The position numbers and the translations under genes were made by a program. The notes under the pieces are model-generated. The model searched no databases. It saw nothing but the letters and a program-made list of their open reading frames with translations, and was not told the origin of the DNA. From an uncultured bacterium (GTDB lineage Bacteria > Planctomycetota > UBA1135 > UBA2386): a DNA stretch of 35,357 nt. Shown here piece after piece: positions 1 through 9,599 of the stretch (its first letter is position 1; each line of letters starts with the position of its first letter). The stretch lies in NCBI GenBank assembly GCA_937906475.1, contig CALCZA010000143.1, positions 1 through 35,357 of the forward strand, written 5' to 3'.

Positions 1-2419
1 TATTCCAGTAGATGTTCGTCGACATGCTCATCATGTTGGTCAACGGTGCACCGGCGACGCCAGCCGCGAATAGGTTGGAGCGCGACACGATGAACGCCGT
101 CTGGTAGGCGCCCCATGAGTGGCCGACGAGGCCGACTTGATCCGGGTTCACTTCACCCTTGGCAAGCACCGCTTCGACCGCTGGCGTGACGCATTCGATC
201 GCCGACAGGCCGGGGTTCTGCGCGCGGTAGACGATGTCCGGTTGGTAGAAGAAATAGCCGAGCGACGTGAACACCGCGGCGTTGTAGGGACGGCGCTCGC
301 TCGGCGACGTGTAGCTGTGCAGGTTCTGCGATCGCTTCTCGTAGATGTAGACGATCATCGGGTACTGCTCGCCCGGCTTGTAGTTGGCCGGGTAGTAGAG
401 CGCCCCCTGCAGCTTGGCACCACGACCACTCTCGTAGTTGATCAGCTCGGACTTCGGCGTCCACGCGAACTGATCTTGTTGCACGTTGGTCTTGGTGACC
501 TGACGTGGTTCGGCCAGTTCGCTGCCAGCGATGAAGATGTCCGGGGAGTCGTCGACCTTCTGCTCGGAGAACGCGAACACGTCGGCGTATTTGGCCTTCT
601 TCAGACTGCTTATCCGCGCATCTGTGAACCGCAGTTTCGTGCTGCTTACGGTGGTCGTCGTGGTGTCGACCTTGCACTTCGCGAAGCCCGACTTTTTGCT
701 GCGCTCGCCGTTCATCGACAGGTAGAGCATCTTCGACTTGTCGACGTGGTCTTCGTCGGGGTCGAGGTCGAGCAAGCGGTATTGAATCTGCTTCTCGGCT
801 CCACCAGTCAGACGGGCCCAGCGGTGCCCGTCGAGTTGCACTTCCCAGATGTCGAATCGTGAGTTGAGGAACACGGACTTTGAATCCTTGCTCCACCCAG
901 CAATGCCGTAGGGAGGGTTCTCGTCCGTCAACACACCGCGCTCATCGTTGATGAAGTCGCCAGTAAGTCCCTTGGTCAACGGGCGTGCCTGGTTCGTATT
1001 CAGGTCATACGCATGCCAGACGTTGTCTTGGACGTAGAGCACATGGTTGCCATCGGGGCTGCCGTCGAAGAAGAACTTGTGCTTCTCAAGGATGCGGCTC
1101 GGCTCGCCGGTGCGCGTGTTGATCTGGTAGATGTCGTTCATCTTCGGGCCGAACATTGCATCGCGTTGATGGCGGGTGGTGTCGCGACCAATCGCGATCT
1201 CACCGCTTTCGAGCACCGACACGCTGTCCATGGTTTGGTTGCCGAGGCGGATGAACTGGTTGTCCTCGAGCCATAGCACGCACAGGTGGTTCTTGCGGCG
1301 ATCGCGCGCGGCCTGCTTCTTTTGCTCGGGAATGATGCGCGCGTCCTTGGCGTGCCAGATATCGACGCCGGCCGGATCCTTCAGTGAATCGCGGAGGCTC
1401 TTCTGGTCTTTGTCCTTGTCGTCCTTGCTCGCAACAGCTTCTGGCTCCTCCGCGGCTGCATCCGGCTTGGCCTTCGCAGCAGGCTTCACCTCCCACGGAC
1501 GAATACCAAAGAACACGCCATCGCCGTTCTTGTGCCAACTCGGGGACTGCGACACGACCCGCATGTCTGCCGGGAAGCCGGGCTCTTCGCGATGGTCGTA
1601 GACGGTCTTTTTGGCGTTGTTGGTGCCAAGACCCGTCCAAGCGATCACGACGTGACTCGGCTGCTCGTCATCTTCACTCTTGTGATCCGTGATGCGAAGG
1701 AACGCCACGTCGGTTGCGTCGTCGCGCCACGACAGCCCGGTGTAGCGAGCCTTGTGTGAATCGAGCACGCGCAGCATGCCGGTGTCGGCGTGCAGCACGG
1801 TGACGCTGCCGCCGACCTTGTCCTCGGTGTCGACAATCATCGCCAGCAGGTTTGCCTCTTCGCACCATTCATACGAGTCGATGTTGCCGAAGCACATCTC
1901 CGCCCCGGTTGTCAGGTCACGAACGACCAGGTCTGCGCCACCCTTCTTTTGGCCCGTCTTCTTGAAGCGCTTCAAGGCGACGTGCTTGCCATCCTTGCTG
2001 AACGCAAACGCTGACACACCTTCGATTGTCACGGTGTCGCCACTCGACAACTCACGCAGCGCGAACTTGGTGCGCACCGGCTTCTTGTCCTTCTTCATCT
2101 TCTCGCGCTTGTCCGGCGACACGCCGATCAAGTAGCCGAGCATGCGCGAGTCATCGGTGAAGCGAGCACTGGTGGCGTTGGCAAACACCTCGCGTTCGTT
2201 CTTGCCGATGTCGGCGAGACGAAGCTCGTTCTTGTCGTTGGCGCGCGAGACGTTGTAGCTGAGCCACAAGCCATCCGGCGACAGCGTGCCCGAGCCGCGT
2301 AGCGACTCCCATTGGCCGTAGTCTTTGGCCTCGGGTGGTTGCAACTGCTGGAGTTGCGGGTCTTGGGCGGACGCAAACGCGCCGAGGGCGGCGAGAAACA
2401 GGAGCGGAAGGGGTCGCAT
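1..2419 (-). CDS. S9 family prolyl oligopeptidase, secreted (C-terminus outside window)
   Basis: The reading frame is open from an ATG at 2419 to the left edge, giving about 806 residues without a stop. The N-terminus is a typical signal peptide (charged start, Leu/Ala core, ending near ASAQ), so the enzyme probably acts in the periplasm or outside the cell. A long WD/propeller-like part with repeated short beta segments is followed by the alpha/beta-hydrolase domain. The nucleophile elbow GHSWG is visible with Ser at about residue 768, just before the window ends; the catalytic Asp and His should lie beyond it. Family knowledge: S9 enzymes cleave short peptides, often after Pro or as dipeptidyl peptidases. 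A Lys/Asp/Glu-rich segment lies near residues 285-320. No good ribosome binding site precedes the ATG, but the signal peptide supports this start. The exact S9 subfamily cannot be decided. Confidence 0.9.
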   Translation of the reverse strand, partial: MRPLPLLFLAALGAFASAQDPQLQQLQPPEAKDYGQWESLRGSGTLSPDGLWLSYNVSRANDKNELRLADIGKNEREVFANATSARFTDDSRMLGYLIGVSPDKREKMKKDKKPVRTKFALRELSSGDTVTIEGVSAFAFSKDGKHVALKRFKKTGQKKGGADLVVRDLTTGAEMCFGNIDSYEWCEEANLLAMIVDTEDKVGGSVTVLHADTGMLRVLDSHKARYTGLSWRDDATDVAFLRITDHKSEDDEQPSHVVIAWTGLGTNNAKKTVYDHREEPGFPADMRVVSQSPSWHKNGDGVFFGIRPWEVKPAAKAKPDAAAEEPEAVASKDDKDKDQKSLRDSLKDPAGVDIWHAKDARIIPEQKKQAARDRRKNHLCVLWLEDNQFIRLGNQTMDSVSVLESGEIAIGRDTTRHQRDAMFGPKMNDIYQINTRTGEPSRILEKHKFFFDGSPDGNHVLYVQDNVWHAYDLNTNQARPLTKGLTGDFINDERGVLTDENPPYGIAGWSKDSKSVFLNSRFDIWEVQLDGHRWARLTGGAEKQIQYRLLDLDPDEDHVDKSKMLYLSMNGERSKKSGFAKCKVDTTTTTVSSTKLRFTDARISSLKKAKYADVFAFSEQKVDDSPDIFIAGSELAEPRQVTKTNVQQDQFAWTPKSELINYESGRGAKLQGALYYPANYKPGEQYPMIVYIYEKRSQNLHSYTSPSERRPYNAAVFTSLGYFFYQPDIVYRAQNPGLSAIECVTPAVEAVLAKGEVNPDQVGLVGHSWGAYQTAFIVSRSNLFAAGVAGAPLTNMMSMSTNIYWN

Positions 2420-2554
2420 TGCGCCCAGAGCATACTGCTGAATGGCCCGCACCACCTCGGGCGGCACGCCCCGGTACCGCTCCGTTACCTGACTACTTCG
2501 CCCGGCATGGCGGCGATGAAGCCGCCTGCCGGATCCAGCTCACCGCTGATTGTT

Positions 2555-4579
2555 CTAGCGGTGCACGAACTCGGCCTTCGACTTCGGCCCGTTTTTCATG
2601 AAGTTGTCGACGCCGATGCGCATGTCTTCGGTGCCGCAGACTTCGCCGAAGCACTTCGCTTCAAACGGAATGGCCTCCGCGAGCGGCAGTTTGGCGGCGC
2701 CGAGGATGGCCTTCTGCAGGATCTCGTCGACCTTGGTGCTGAGGTGGCCGATCTCGACGGCGGGGAGGCTGTCCGGAACATTCTCCATCGGGGCTTCCGA
2801 CATGCGCGAACGCGGAGCCTTGCCGTCGGCCATGTCGCGGCAGAGCGCGACGGCGCGATCAACGAGACCTGACTCGACCTCTTCGCGAATCAGGCCGAAG
2901 GCGAGCGCCTTCTCACTGCTGATCGGCCGGCAGCCACGCAGCATGACGTTGGCGTTTTCGAGGCCGACGATACGCGGCAGGCGAACCGTGCCACCGGCGC
3001 CGGGGATGATGCCGAGGTTGGCTTCGGGTTGGCCGGCGAGAACGCGCAGGCCCTTCTGGGCGATGCGGGCTTCGCACGCCATCGCGGTTTCGATGCCGCC
3101 ACCGAAGGCGAGACCGTTGAGCGCAGCGACCGTCGGCTTCTGCACGGCTTGGATCGCATCGACGCAGATCTGTGAGCCGCGCGACGTTTCTTCGCCCATC
3201 GCGACGCTGTCGATCTTGGCGAGGAAGCGTACGTCGGCACCACTGACGAATGCCTTCTTGCCGAAGCCGGTGAGCACGATGCCCTTGACCGATGCGTCGG
3301 CGTCACACTCTTGGAAGCGCGTGCGAATCTCTTCGAAGACGCCTTGGTCGAGCGCGTTGAGCACTTTTGGGCGGCGGATCGTCAGGACGGCGATGCCGTC
3401 CTTGTCTTCGCGCAGCACCACTGGGATGTCGAACGGCAAGTTGTCCTTGCCGAGTGCTTCGATGCACTTTGGCACCGGGAAGCCGTCGTTGTTTTGGGCG
3501 TAGGCTTGCACCAACTTGAGCGCCTTGGCCGTGCCGAGTTCGTTCATGAATGCGAACGCCGGCTTCATGTCGAGTCCGACATCGAGGCCCATGTTGAAGT
3601 CCGCGACCGAGATCAGGCCAGCGTCGACGATTTCGCCGCAGAGGCCGAAGTAGGCGCCCAGCAGGTTGTCGCGGATCTTGGCGGCGAGGTCTTCGGGCAC
3701 TTCCGGCTTCTCGCCGCGTGCCGGCACGTCCCACTTCTCGTTCTTTTTGACCTTGTCCTTGAGCGAGTCCGGCGTGCGGAAGTAAGGACCGATCTTGCTC
3801 GTGTAGTTGTCGAGGCCGACGGCGGTGATTGGGTTGCCACCGGTCAGGTTCATCGCGGTGAACGAGCCGACGCCCATCTTGAACGTCTTCTTGCAGACGA
3901 CATCGATCTGCTTGGTGGTGCCGACACCAGCTTCGGCGAGCAGCGCGCAGGCGAAGAACAGGCCTTCGAAGACCGGGTCGAGCGCGTAGCCGTAGCGCGA
4001 CTGCACTTCGATCGGCACCTTGCCAATGCCTTCGTAGAACGACATCAGCCACTGGGTCGTCGCAGCGTCGGTGTCCTTACCCGGAACGACTTCGACCAGC
4101 AGGTTGCGCTCGGCCGGGAAGAAGTAGTGCACGACGCCGGTGCGACCCTTGAGCTTGGCGTTGGCGAAGATCACTTCTGGCTCGAGGTGCGAACTGTTGC
4201 TGCACAGAATCGCATCATCGCTGACGAGGCCTTCGACCATGCCGAAGATCTTGCCCTTGAGATCCTTGTTCTCGGTCGCTGCTTCGACCACCAGGTCGGC
4301 GCCCTTGATCGAGTCATAGTCCGTTGTCCAGGTGACGCTGCTTGTCATCTGCGCTTGCTGCTCGGCCGAGAAGGCGCCGCTTTCGACACCCTTGGCGATC
4401 TTCTTCTCGAGCTTCTTCTGGCCGCCAGCCAGAGCGTCGGCACTCACATCAACAACAACGGTCTGCACCCCATATGGGCTCAGAACCTTGCTGAAGTAGA
4501 GGGCGATGTCCGGACCAATCTGTCCCGAACCAATGACTGCAACCTTGCGGATTTCGCGACCTTGATGACTAAAGCTCAT
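2555..4579 (-). CDS. Fused 3-hydroxyacyl-CoA dehydrogenase / enoyl-CoA hydratase
   Basis: A 674-residue cytoplasmic fusion for two beta-oxidation steps: hydration of enoyl-CoA and NAD-dependent oxidation of 3-hydroxyacyl-CoA. The N-terminal Rossmann domain has GSGQIG at 17-22, SNSS at 127-130, and a likely catalytic His151 with Glu163 in LVEVV. The dehydrogenase C-terminal domains run to about residue 380. A crotonase domain fills about 385-674, with the oxyanion segment SGAD near 446 and both expected catalytic acids, Glu497 (GGGIE) and Glu519 (GQPE). The order dehydrogenase-then-hydratase is the reverse of FadB and matches the layout of the crotonyl-CoA hydratase/3-hydroxybutyryl-CoA dehydrogenase known in some archaea. 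The start is supported by GAGG (4585-4588) five bases upstream of the ATG. No thiolase gene lies next to it in this window. Confidence 0.93.
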   Translation of the reverse strand: MSFSHQGREIRKVAVIGSGQIGPDIALYFSKVLSPYGVQTVVVDVSADALAGGQKKLEKKIAKGVESGAFSAEQQAQMTSSVTWTTDYDSIKGADLVVEAATENKDLKGKIFGMVEGLVSDDAILCSNSSHLEPEVIFANAKLKGRTGVVHYFFPAERNLLVEVVPGKDTDAATTQWLMSFYEGIGKVPIEVQSRYGYALDPVFEGLFFACALLAEAGVGTTKQIDVVCKKTFKMGVGSFTAMNLTGGNPITAVGLDNYTSKIGPYFRTPDSLKDKVKKNEKWDVPARGEKPEVPEDLAAKIRDNLLGAYFGLCGEIVDAGLISVADFNMGLDVGLDMKPAFAFMNELGTAKALKLVQAYAQNNDGFPVPKCIEALGKDNLPFDIPVVLREDKDGIAVLTIRRPKVLNALDQGVFEEIRTRFQECDADASVKGIVLTGFGKKAFVSGADVRFLAKIDSVAMGEETSRGSQICVDAIQAVQKPTVAALNGLAFGGGIETAMACEARIAQKGLRVLAGQPEANLGIIPGAGGTVRLPRIVGLENANVMLRGCRPISSEKALAFGLIREEVESGLVDRAVALCRDMADGKAPRSRMSEAPMENVPDSLPAVEIGHLSTKVDEILQKAILGAAKLPLAEAIPFEAKCFGEVCGTEDMRIGVDNFMKNGPKSKAEFVHR

Positions 4580-4931
4580 AGTTTCCTCGTTTCAGGGGCA
4601 AACAGGTTCGCGAAGAAGTGCGGGCGGTGCCAGGACAAAAAAGCACATCTGCGCCCCTGTGTGAGGATGTCCCGTTTGCTGGCCCGCTGGGTGCTTCGTT
4701 AGCGCGTGAGTTTGGCGGGCTTGGGCTGCCACCAGGGGGCGTCGGGAGCGTCCTTGAGTTTCGAACGGTCGGGCTGTGGTTGGCGTCGACGATGGCGTCG
4801 TGCCTGTTGAGTGCGACCGAGATCGTCAACGACAGGGAGCTCTGCTTCGGATGAAGCGTCGAAGGATTCACTTTACCCACTCTTGGCCCTGCGCGCCGGG
4901 CGTTCGTGCGGCAAGATGGAACGCGCCCCCA
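4580..4931. other. Intergenic region between divergent genes
   Basis: About 350 bases separate the dehydrogenase/hydratase gene (leftward) from the exonuclease gene (rightward), so both promoters should lie here. The only structure I see is a 7-base inverted pair, CAGGGGC at 4593-4599 and GCCCCTG at 4653-4659, in the leader of the leftward gene. I could not identify convincing -35/-10 boxes. The exonuclease frame stays open upstream of its proposed start, but the upstream residues are Arg-rich and look non-coding. Confidence 0.5.
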
Positions 4932-5504
4932 ATGCCCGAAGAGATATTCGTAAGTACCGACATCGAAGCCGACGGTCCGATCCCTGGACCCAACTCGATG
5001 CTCAGCTTCGCGTCGGTTGCGTTGCGCCGCGACAAGACTGTCATTAGTGAGTTCACTGCGAACTTGCAGGCGCTCCCTGGTTCGCAACCACACCCGCGTA
5101 CGATGCTGTGGTGGGAGGGATTTTCCGAAGCGTTGGCGAAGGCGCGCGAGAACCCAGAGGATCCCGCCGAGGTAATGCCGCGCTACGTCAAATGGGTGCG
5201 CAGGCTTCCCGGGCGTGTCGTCCTGGTTGGTCAGCCCGCCGCTTACGACTTCATGTGGATCTATTGGTATCTGCAGCGGTTCTGCAACGAGAGTCCGTTT
5301 GGCCATTCAGCGCTCGATGTGAAGACCTACGCGATGGCGATGCTCAAGAGGCCGTATCGCGATTGCGTTAAGCACGAATTGCCCGACGAATGGAGTGATG
5401 ACTTACCGCACACGCACGTCGCTCTCGATGACGCGCGCGAGCAAGGTGCTATGTTCATCAATATGCTGCGGAGAAACATGCTGGGGAGAAACGAAGTCGA
5501 ATGA
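4932..5504 (+). CDS. DEDDh-type 3'-5' exonuclease (DnaQ/RNase T-like fold)
   Basis: A 190-residue protein with the acidic pattern of DEDDh exonucleases: Asp10 and Glu12 in the first motif (TDIEADG), Asp106 in the second (AAYDFMW), and His162 with Asp167 in the third (HVALDDA). This predicts two-metal-ion 3'-5' trimming of DNA or RNA. The compact size and the long insert between motifs I and II resemble stand-alone exoribonucleases of the Rv2179c/RNase T type more than a polymerase proofreading subunit, but the substrate cannot be read from sequence. I chose the ATG at 4932 because motif I normally sits within the first 15 residues; the frame is open further upstream, to 4776. The stop overlaps the next gene by four bases (ATGA), so the two are probably translationally coupled although they share no obvious function. 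Confidence 0.85.
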   Translation: MPEEIFVSTDIEADGPIPGPNSMLSFASVALRRDKTVISEFTANLQALPGSQPHPRTMLWWEGFSEALAKARENPEDPAEVMPRYVKWVRRLPGRVVLVGQPAAYDFMWIYWYLQRFCNESPFGHSALDVKTYAMAMLKRPYRDCVKHELPDEWSDDLPHTHVALDDAREQGAMFINMLRRNMLGRNEVE

Positions 5505-6670
5505 TGCACGCGCGAACAATTCGCACGGCATCAGCGGCAGCAGTGCTGTGCCTCGCATCGTTTGCAGCTTTGCCCGCGCAAACACATTGGCAGATGCAGG
5601 GAGGCCGGATGCGCGGTGTCGCCGTGACGGCGTCGGAATCCGGCGAAAGTCGTTCGAATACCGCAATCGAACCAGGCCAGCAGGTATCGCTTGTCGAGGG
5701 CAAGACGAGCGTGCACTTCCCAAGCAACGCGAACGGCAAGCCGTTGTCGTTGCAGTTCGAGACGAGCAAGTCATCGCGCGTTGACGTGGCAGTTGCTGCG
5801 GCTGTCGCCGCGACGGCACGCAAGCTTGAACCGTTTGGCGAACAGGCGTTCCAAGGTGCGCTCGTCACTAAGGTGCGTGAAACGCCAATCCACGTGCACA
5901 CCATCGGCGCAGCCGGTCTCGAGTTGCGCGATTACCGCGTCTCCGTCACCGTCAATTCCAATCGCAAGACTGAGGTCTTCGGCATCGTTACGCGCCATCA
6001 CGAGACGCGCGGTTGCTACCTGTTCTCGATCGATTGGAAGGCGAGCAAGGTTCGCCTCGAGCGCTGGATGGGTAGTGACCACATGATCGTGCGTCAGTTC
6101 GAGGCGCCGTGGTTGTCGTCGCAGCACACGCTGACGATGCAGGTTGATGGCTTCCGACTGCAGTGCTCCGTCGATGACGAAGTGGTGCTGCACTCGTTCG
6201 ACGGCGCGCTTGGCGGCGGCGCACCGGGAGTCGCTTGGGTGGGCGAGCGGCCGACGATTGGCGATCTGTTGCTCGAGTCGGTTGCCGCTCCGTTGGCCAG
6301 CGCCGCTTTGGTGCAGGACGGCAATCGCGCGCACTTCCATGCGGCGACGCCGGTCGCACCCGGCCACCTGCACGTTCTCGAACTGGCGCTCGACCGCCCG
6401 CATCCGTGGGTCGTGCGCAGTCTCGCCGGCTGTGAACCCTACTTGGATCAGACCTGGTCGGCCCCCACGGTGCTCTGGGGTGATTGGCGTAACTCCTTGG
6501 GATCAAATACTATCGGCGAGGTTGGCGTCGGCGGCACCCTGACTTGCGGGCTCGTTCTGCCCGACCTGCCGGCACTGCGGTTACACTCCGCTCTCGCCCG
6601 TGTCCTGCTCATCACCCCTGACGGCGATAGCATTGTTGGGGTCACACCTTTTGTTCGCGTGGCCTTTTAG
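5501..6670 (+). CDS. Secreted protein with lectin-like domain and shared C-terminal tail
   Basis: A 389-residue protein of unknown function. A signal peptide covers roughly residues 1-26, ending near LPAQ. Residues about 130-265 ([19 protein letters not shown] onward, with a Gly-rich end near GGGAPGVAW) have the rhythm of a concanavalin/laminin-G-like jelly roll that often binds carbohydrate; this is fold-level inference only. The last 60-70 residues, centred on a [11 protein letters not shown] turn, resemble the C-terminal tails of the proteins at 9600-11939 and 34203-35357. The start ATG lies inside the stop of the exonuclease gene, and a second ATG follows at once (5504). No catalytic motif was found. 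It is probably a periplasmic or surface protein. Confidence 0.7.
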   Translation: MMHARTIRTASAAAVLCLASFAALPAQTHWQMQGGRMRGVAVTASESGESRSNTAIEPGQQVSLVEGKTSVHFPSNANGKPLSLQFETSKSSRVDVAVAAAVAATARKLEPFGEQAFQGALVTKVRETPIHVHTIGAAGLELRDYRVSVTVNSNRKTEVFGIVTRHHETRGCYLFSIDWKASKVRLERWMGSDHMIVRQFEAPWLSSQHTLTMQVDGFRLQCSVDDEVVLHSFDGALGGGAPGVAWVGERPTIGDLLLESVAAPLASAALVQDGNRAHFHAATPVAPGHLHVLELALDRPHPWVVRSLAGCEPYLDQTWSAPTVLWGDWRNSLGSNTIGEVGVGGTLTCGLVLPDLPALRLHSALARVLLITPDGDSIVGVTPFVRVAF

Positions 6671-6756
6671 GGGCGCACGCCACGCAGGATCTGAAAAGGC
6701 CGGAAAGAAGTGCGCGTTACCGCTCGATTGAGTCGTGACTACAGTCCCTAAACGTC

Positions 6757-8664
6757 ATGGCCCAATCTCTTCCACGGCTGCCACTGATCACGCTACTTCT
6801 GGCGGCCAGCCTGTCGGCGCATGGCGGCCAGTATCGCGGCCCTCCGTCCGGCTTGGTGCCTGGAACATTGCCGTCCACCTTGACCGGCGGACGCGTGGGA
6901 CCGACTCCTGCACCTACGACTGGTGCTCGTGACATCGTCGCATTCTCTCGGACGTGGCAGACTTGGTGGGAGTTCAACAAGGAGCCCTACCTCAAGTCGC
7001 GCATCAAGGGCATCACGCTGCCAGTCACTGGCTCGGATGACTTCTATCTCGGCCAGCGTCGCGGCACGCAACTGATCGATGTGCTGCAAGCGACTAAGCA
7101 GGATCGCCAAGAACGCATCGTGCCGGCGTTGGTCAAGCTGCTCGAGCAGGACCGCAACCGCGACATCCAAAGCGCCTCTGTCATCGCGCTCGGTAAGGTC
7201 GGCATCGACGGTGTTGGCATCCAACTCGAGAAAGTCATCTCCGAGCGCATTTCGCGCGACGACCAAGAAGTGCGCGAGAGCGCCGTGCTCGCATTAGGGA
7301 TCATCGGCAGTCGTGAGACGTTCCCGATTCTGGCGGACATACTGATCGACGGAAAGGCGGCACGCAAGTTGGCGGAACGTGAGAAGGTTCGCAAGCGTAC
7401 GCGTGCTTATGCGGCATACGGCCTCGGCCTGTTGGCGCGTCGCGTTGGCGATCCCGCATTGTCGCAGCAGGTTCACGATCTGCTGTGGCAGACGCTGCAA
7501 GACAAGACGATCAAGGATCGCGATCTTCGCACCGCGATCGTCAACGGCCTTGGCGTGATGCGGAGTGACACCATGCGTTCGTCGGACAAGCGACTCGCAT
7601 GGCAAGCGGTTGAAGAGTTGCTCGATTGGTTCAGCCAAGATCTTGGCGCCACCGACGAGAGCGTGCAGGCGCACGCCGCGGTGGCAATTGGTCGGTTACT
7701 CGGCCGCGGCGACTCGAGCCTTCATCGTCGTTGCAAGGAAGTGTTCGCGAAGACGCTCAATGCCAAGAAGCGGCGCGGCAATTCTGTTCTGCAGTCAAGC
7801 GCGATTGCGTTGGGCATGCTGACGATGCCCGAGGAAGCCAATAGCAATGAAGCGGCTTACAACGAAGCGCTTCGCTACAACTGGCAGAAGGGGGTCGATC
7901 AAACGGCCCGACAGTTGAGTGTTGTGTCGCTCGGTCGCATTGGTGGCAAGGCCAACAAGGAGTGGCTGGCGAAGGCTTACACGCGCGGCAACAAGAGCAG
8001 TGAACGGCCGTGGCTCGCGCTTTCGTTGGGGCTGCTGACCGAACCTGCAGCGGCCAAGGGTAAACCGGATGAATTCATCGGCGACATGCTGCTCGAAGAC
8101 CTGCTCTCGGCATCGACCGATGATAGCCGTTCTGCGCTAGCGATAGCCGTCGGCCTCAACGGTCACCCGGAGGCCGCGCCCAAGATGCTGCGTATGCTGC
8201 GTGATCACGAAGGCGACAGCCGCACCGCTGGCTACCTTTGCATCGGCCTTGGTCTGCTCCGCGACGATGGCGCTACCCAGATGCTGACCGAAGTGATGCT
8301 GCGTTCGACGCGTCGCCCGTTCTTGCTACAGCAAGCTGCAGTTGGTCTCGGTTGCCTCGGTGACCGTCACGCCAACGATCGCTTACTACAACTGATCCAA
8401 GAGACTGACAGCGTTGCTGTGCTTGCGGCTATTGCTTCTGCCATCAGCCGCATTGGCGACCGACGCGCGATTAGCACGTTGATCAAGCTCAGCGAAGACC
8501 GCTCCATGTCCAAGCTCGCTCGCGCATTCGTCGCGGCGGCACTGGGTGGCGTAGGTGATAAGGACGAACTGCCGTGGAACGTGCCGCTGAGTGTCGACAC
8601 GAACTATGCGACGGGAATGGATACGTTGACGAACGGTTCGACGGGCGTGCTCGACATCCTCTGA
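6757..8664 (+). CDS. Secreted HEAT-repeat protein
   Basis: A 635-residue protein starting with a signal peptide (residues about 1-22, ending near LSAHG), followed by a Gly/Pro/Thr-rich linker to about residue 50. From about residue 100 to the end it is made of two-helix repeats typical of HEAT/PBS scaffolds: recurrent ALGxxG, AVGLG and SLGRIG-like turns and helix pairs about 35 residues apart. Such proteins form superhelical surfaces for protein-protein contacts; no catalytic residues are seen. Secreted HEAT proteins are common in planctomycetes. The start at 6757 fits the signal peptide, but no clear ribosome binding site precedes it. It follows the previous gene by 86 bases and may share its transcript. 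The partner is unknown. Confidence 0.85.
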   Translation: MAQSLPRLPLITLLLAASLSAHGGQYRGPPSGLVPGTLPSTLTGGRVGPTPAPTTGARDIVAFSRTWQTWWEFNKEPYLKSRIKGITLPVTGSDDFYLGQRRGTQLIDVLQATKQDRQERIVPALVKLLEQDRNRDIQSASVIALGKVGIDGVGIQLEKVISERISRDDQEVRESAVLALGIIGSRETFPILADILIDGKAARKLAEREKVRKRTRAYAAYGLGLLARRVGDPALSQQVHDLLWQTLQDKTIKDRDLRTAIVNGLGVMRSDTMRSSDKRLAWQAVEELLDWFSQDLGATDESVQAHAAVAIGRLLGRGDSSLHRRCKEVFAKTLNAKKRRGNSVLQSSAIALGMLTMPEEANSNEAAYNEALRYNWQKGVDQTARQLSVVSLGRIGGKANKEWLAKAYTRGNKSSERPWLALSLGLLTEPAAAKGKPDEFIGDMLLEDLLSASTDDSRSALAIAVGLNGHPEAAPKMLRMLRDHEGDSRTAGYLCIGLGLLRDDGATQMLTEVMLRSTRRPFLLQQAAVGLGCLGDRHANDRLLQLIQETDSVAVLAAIASAISRIGDRRAISTLIKLSEDRSMSKLARAFVAAALGGVGDKDELPWNVPLSVDTNYATGMDTLTNGSTGVLDIL

Positions 8665-8824
8665 TGTTGTTCGTGCGTCAGTCATACGACTGAATACGTG
8701 TTCGAACGGGGCAACTCGTCCCGACTGGTGTGCTCTTCTTGGCATGCTTGTTCCGGCCATCAACACGTGGTGTAGGATGCGCGCAACGACGCCGCTCGCA
8801 CCGCCTTGTTTTTCGATCCCCCTC

Positions 8825-8829
8825 AGGAG
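8825..8829 (+). promoter_or_regulatory. Ribosome binding site deciding the lipoprotein start
   Basis: AGGAG lies seven bases before the ATG at 8837. The same frame is open from 8744, but that earlier start has no such site and would put 31 extra residues before the lipoprotein signal. Confidence 0.8.
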
Positions 8830-8836
8830 CACGATC

Positions 8837-9475
8837 ATGCTGGCACGCCCTTTTGCCGTTTTTATCGCCGTCGCTTGTTGCTGCTTCTCGAGTTGCGCGA
8901 CTCCTCGAACCTCACAGGGGTTCATTGATGTCGATGGTGATGGACTGGGGGATTCCGTCGTCGAATTGAAGCTTGCGGAGGACAAGGAGGCGGTGCTCCT
9001 TCACCTGCAGAAGATTGACGTCTGTAAGAAGGTCCAAGTGCTTGCCGAACAGGGCTATGCGCGCATCAAGCAGTTGCATGCCGCAAGCCGAGTTGGCCCA
9101 CTCGAATTGATCGGTAGCGAAGCGCGACTCGCGAGCGCGAATATCGAACTGATCGATGCCAAGCTGGCACTGGCGCGAACGGGCCTGATGGCGGTGTCCG
9201 AGCCAACGTTTATCGATACGGATGAGGATGGGTTGCCGGACATGCTGCAGATACCCATCCACGCCGTCGAGTTGCTTGACGAGAAGGTCGCGCTCACTCA
9301 CTCGCTGTTTGCGCAACGTTCGCACGGCCACGAACGTGCCAAGTCGCTGCAGAAATCTGGCGTGGCCTCTTCTGACGAGGTGCGAAACGCGGCGCAGCAG
9401 ATGTACGAGGCAGAACTCGACTGGCTCAACGCGCGCTTGGAGCGGCAGTCGCTGCGGGATGCCGACGATCGCTAG
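8837..9475 (+). CDS. Lipoprotein with duplicated DxDxDG loop / helical-hairpin unit
   Basis: A 212-residue putative lipoprotein. A short hydrophobic signal ends in the lipobox FSSC with Cys20 as the lipidation site. The mature part is two tandem copies of one unit (residues 29-117 and 125-206). Each begins with FID and an Asp-rich loop (DVDGDGLGD at 31-39, DTDEDGLPD at 127-135) like calcium loops of thrombospondin type 3 or EF-hand proteins. Each then continues as a long helix pair whose turn (KSGVASSDEV in copy 2) resembles the alpha-hairpin of HlyD/TolC-type export adaptors. Calcium binding and hairpin packing are inferences from pattern. The adjacent genes give no functional hint. I do not recognise a named family. 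Confidence 0.78.
   Translation: MLARPFAVFIAVACCCFSSCATPRTSQGFIDVDGDGLGDSVVELKLAEDKEAVLLHLQKIDVCKKVQVLAEQGYARIKQLHAASRVGPLELIGSEARLASANIELIDAKLALARTGLMAVSEPTFIDTDEDGLPDMLQIPIHAVELLDEKVALTHSLFAQRSHGHERAKSLQKSGVASSDEVRNAAQQMYEAELDWLNARLERQSLRDADDR
8921..9454 (+). repeat. Tandem duplication inside the lipoprotein gene
   Basis: Two coding units, 8921-9187 and 9209-9454, encode matching modules: FID, an Asp-rich DxDxDGLxD loop, then a helix-turn-helix stretch. They are similar at protein level but diverged at DNA level, pointing to an old duplication. Confidence 0.65.
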
Positions 9476-9599
9476 TTGCGCGAATGGTCACAAGCCCTGC
9501 ACGTCAGTGCTTATTGTGACCCACGAGCACTGGCGCAAGAAGGCGCGCTTGATGTGATCGTTCACGGCTGCAATTGCCGGTGCGCGACCGCTGGCACGG

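Noticed and set aside
4593-4659. Separated inverted pair CAGGGGC / GCCCCTG in the leader of the dehydrogenase/hydratase gene.
   Set aside because: A 53-base gap and single 7-base match are weak evidence for an operator or riboswitch.
3311-4702. Long open frame on the plus strand through the dehydrogenase/hydratase gene.
   Set aside because: It is the antisense of a well-supported enzyme gene; the translation is low-complexity and typical of GC-rich shadow frames.
4569-5306. Long open frame on the minus strand opposite the exonuclease gene.
   Set aside because: It overlaps the start of the dehydrogenase/hydratase gene and lies opposite a frame with clear DEDDh motifs; its translation has no recognisable domain.
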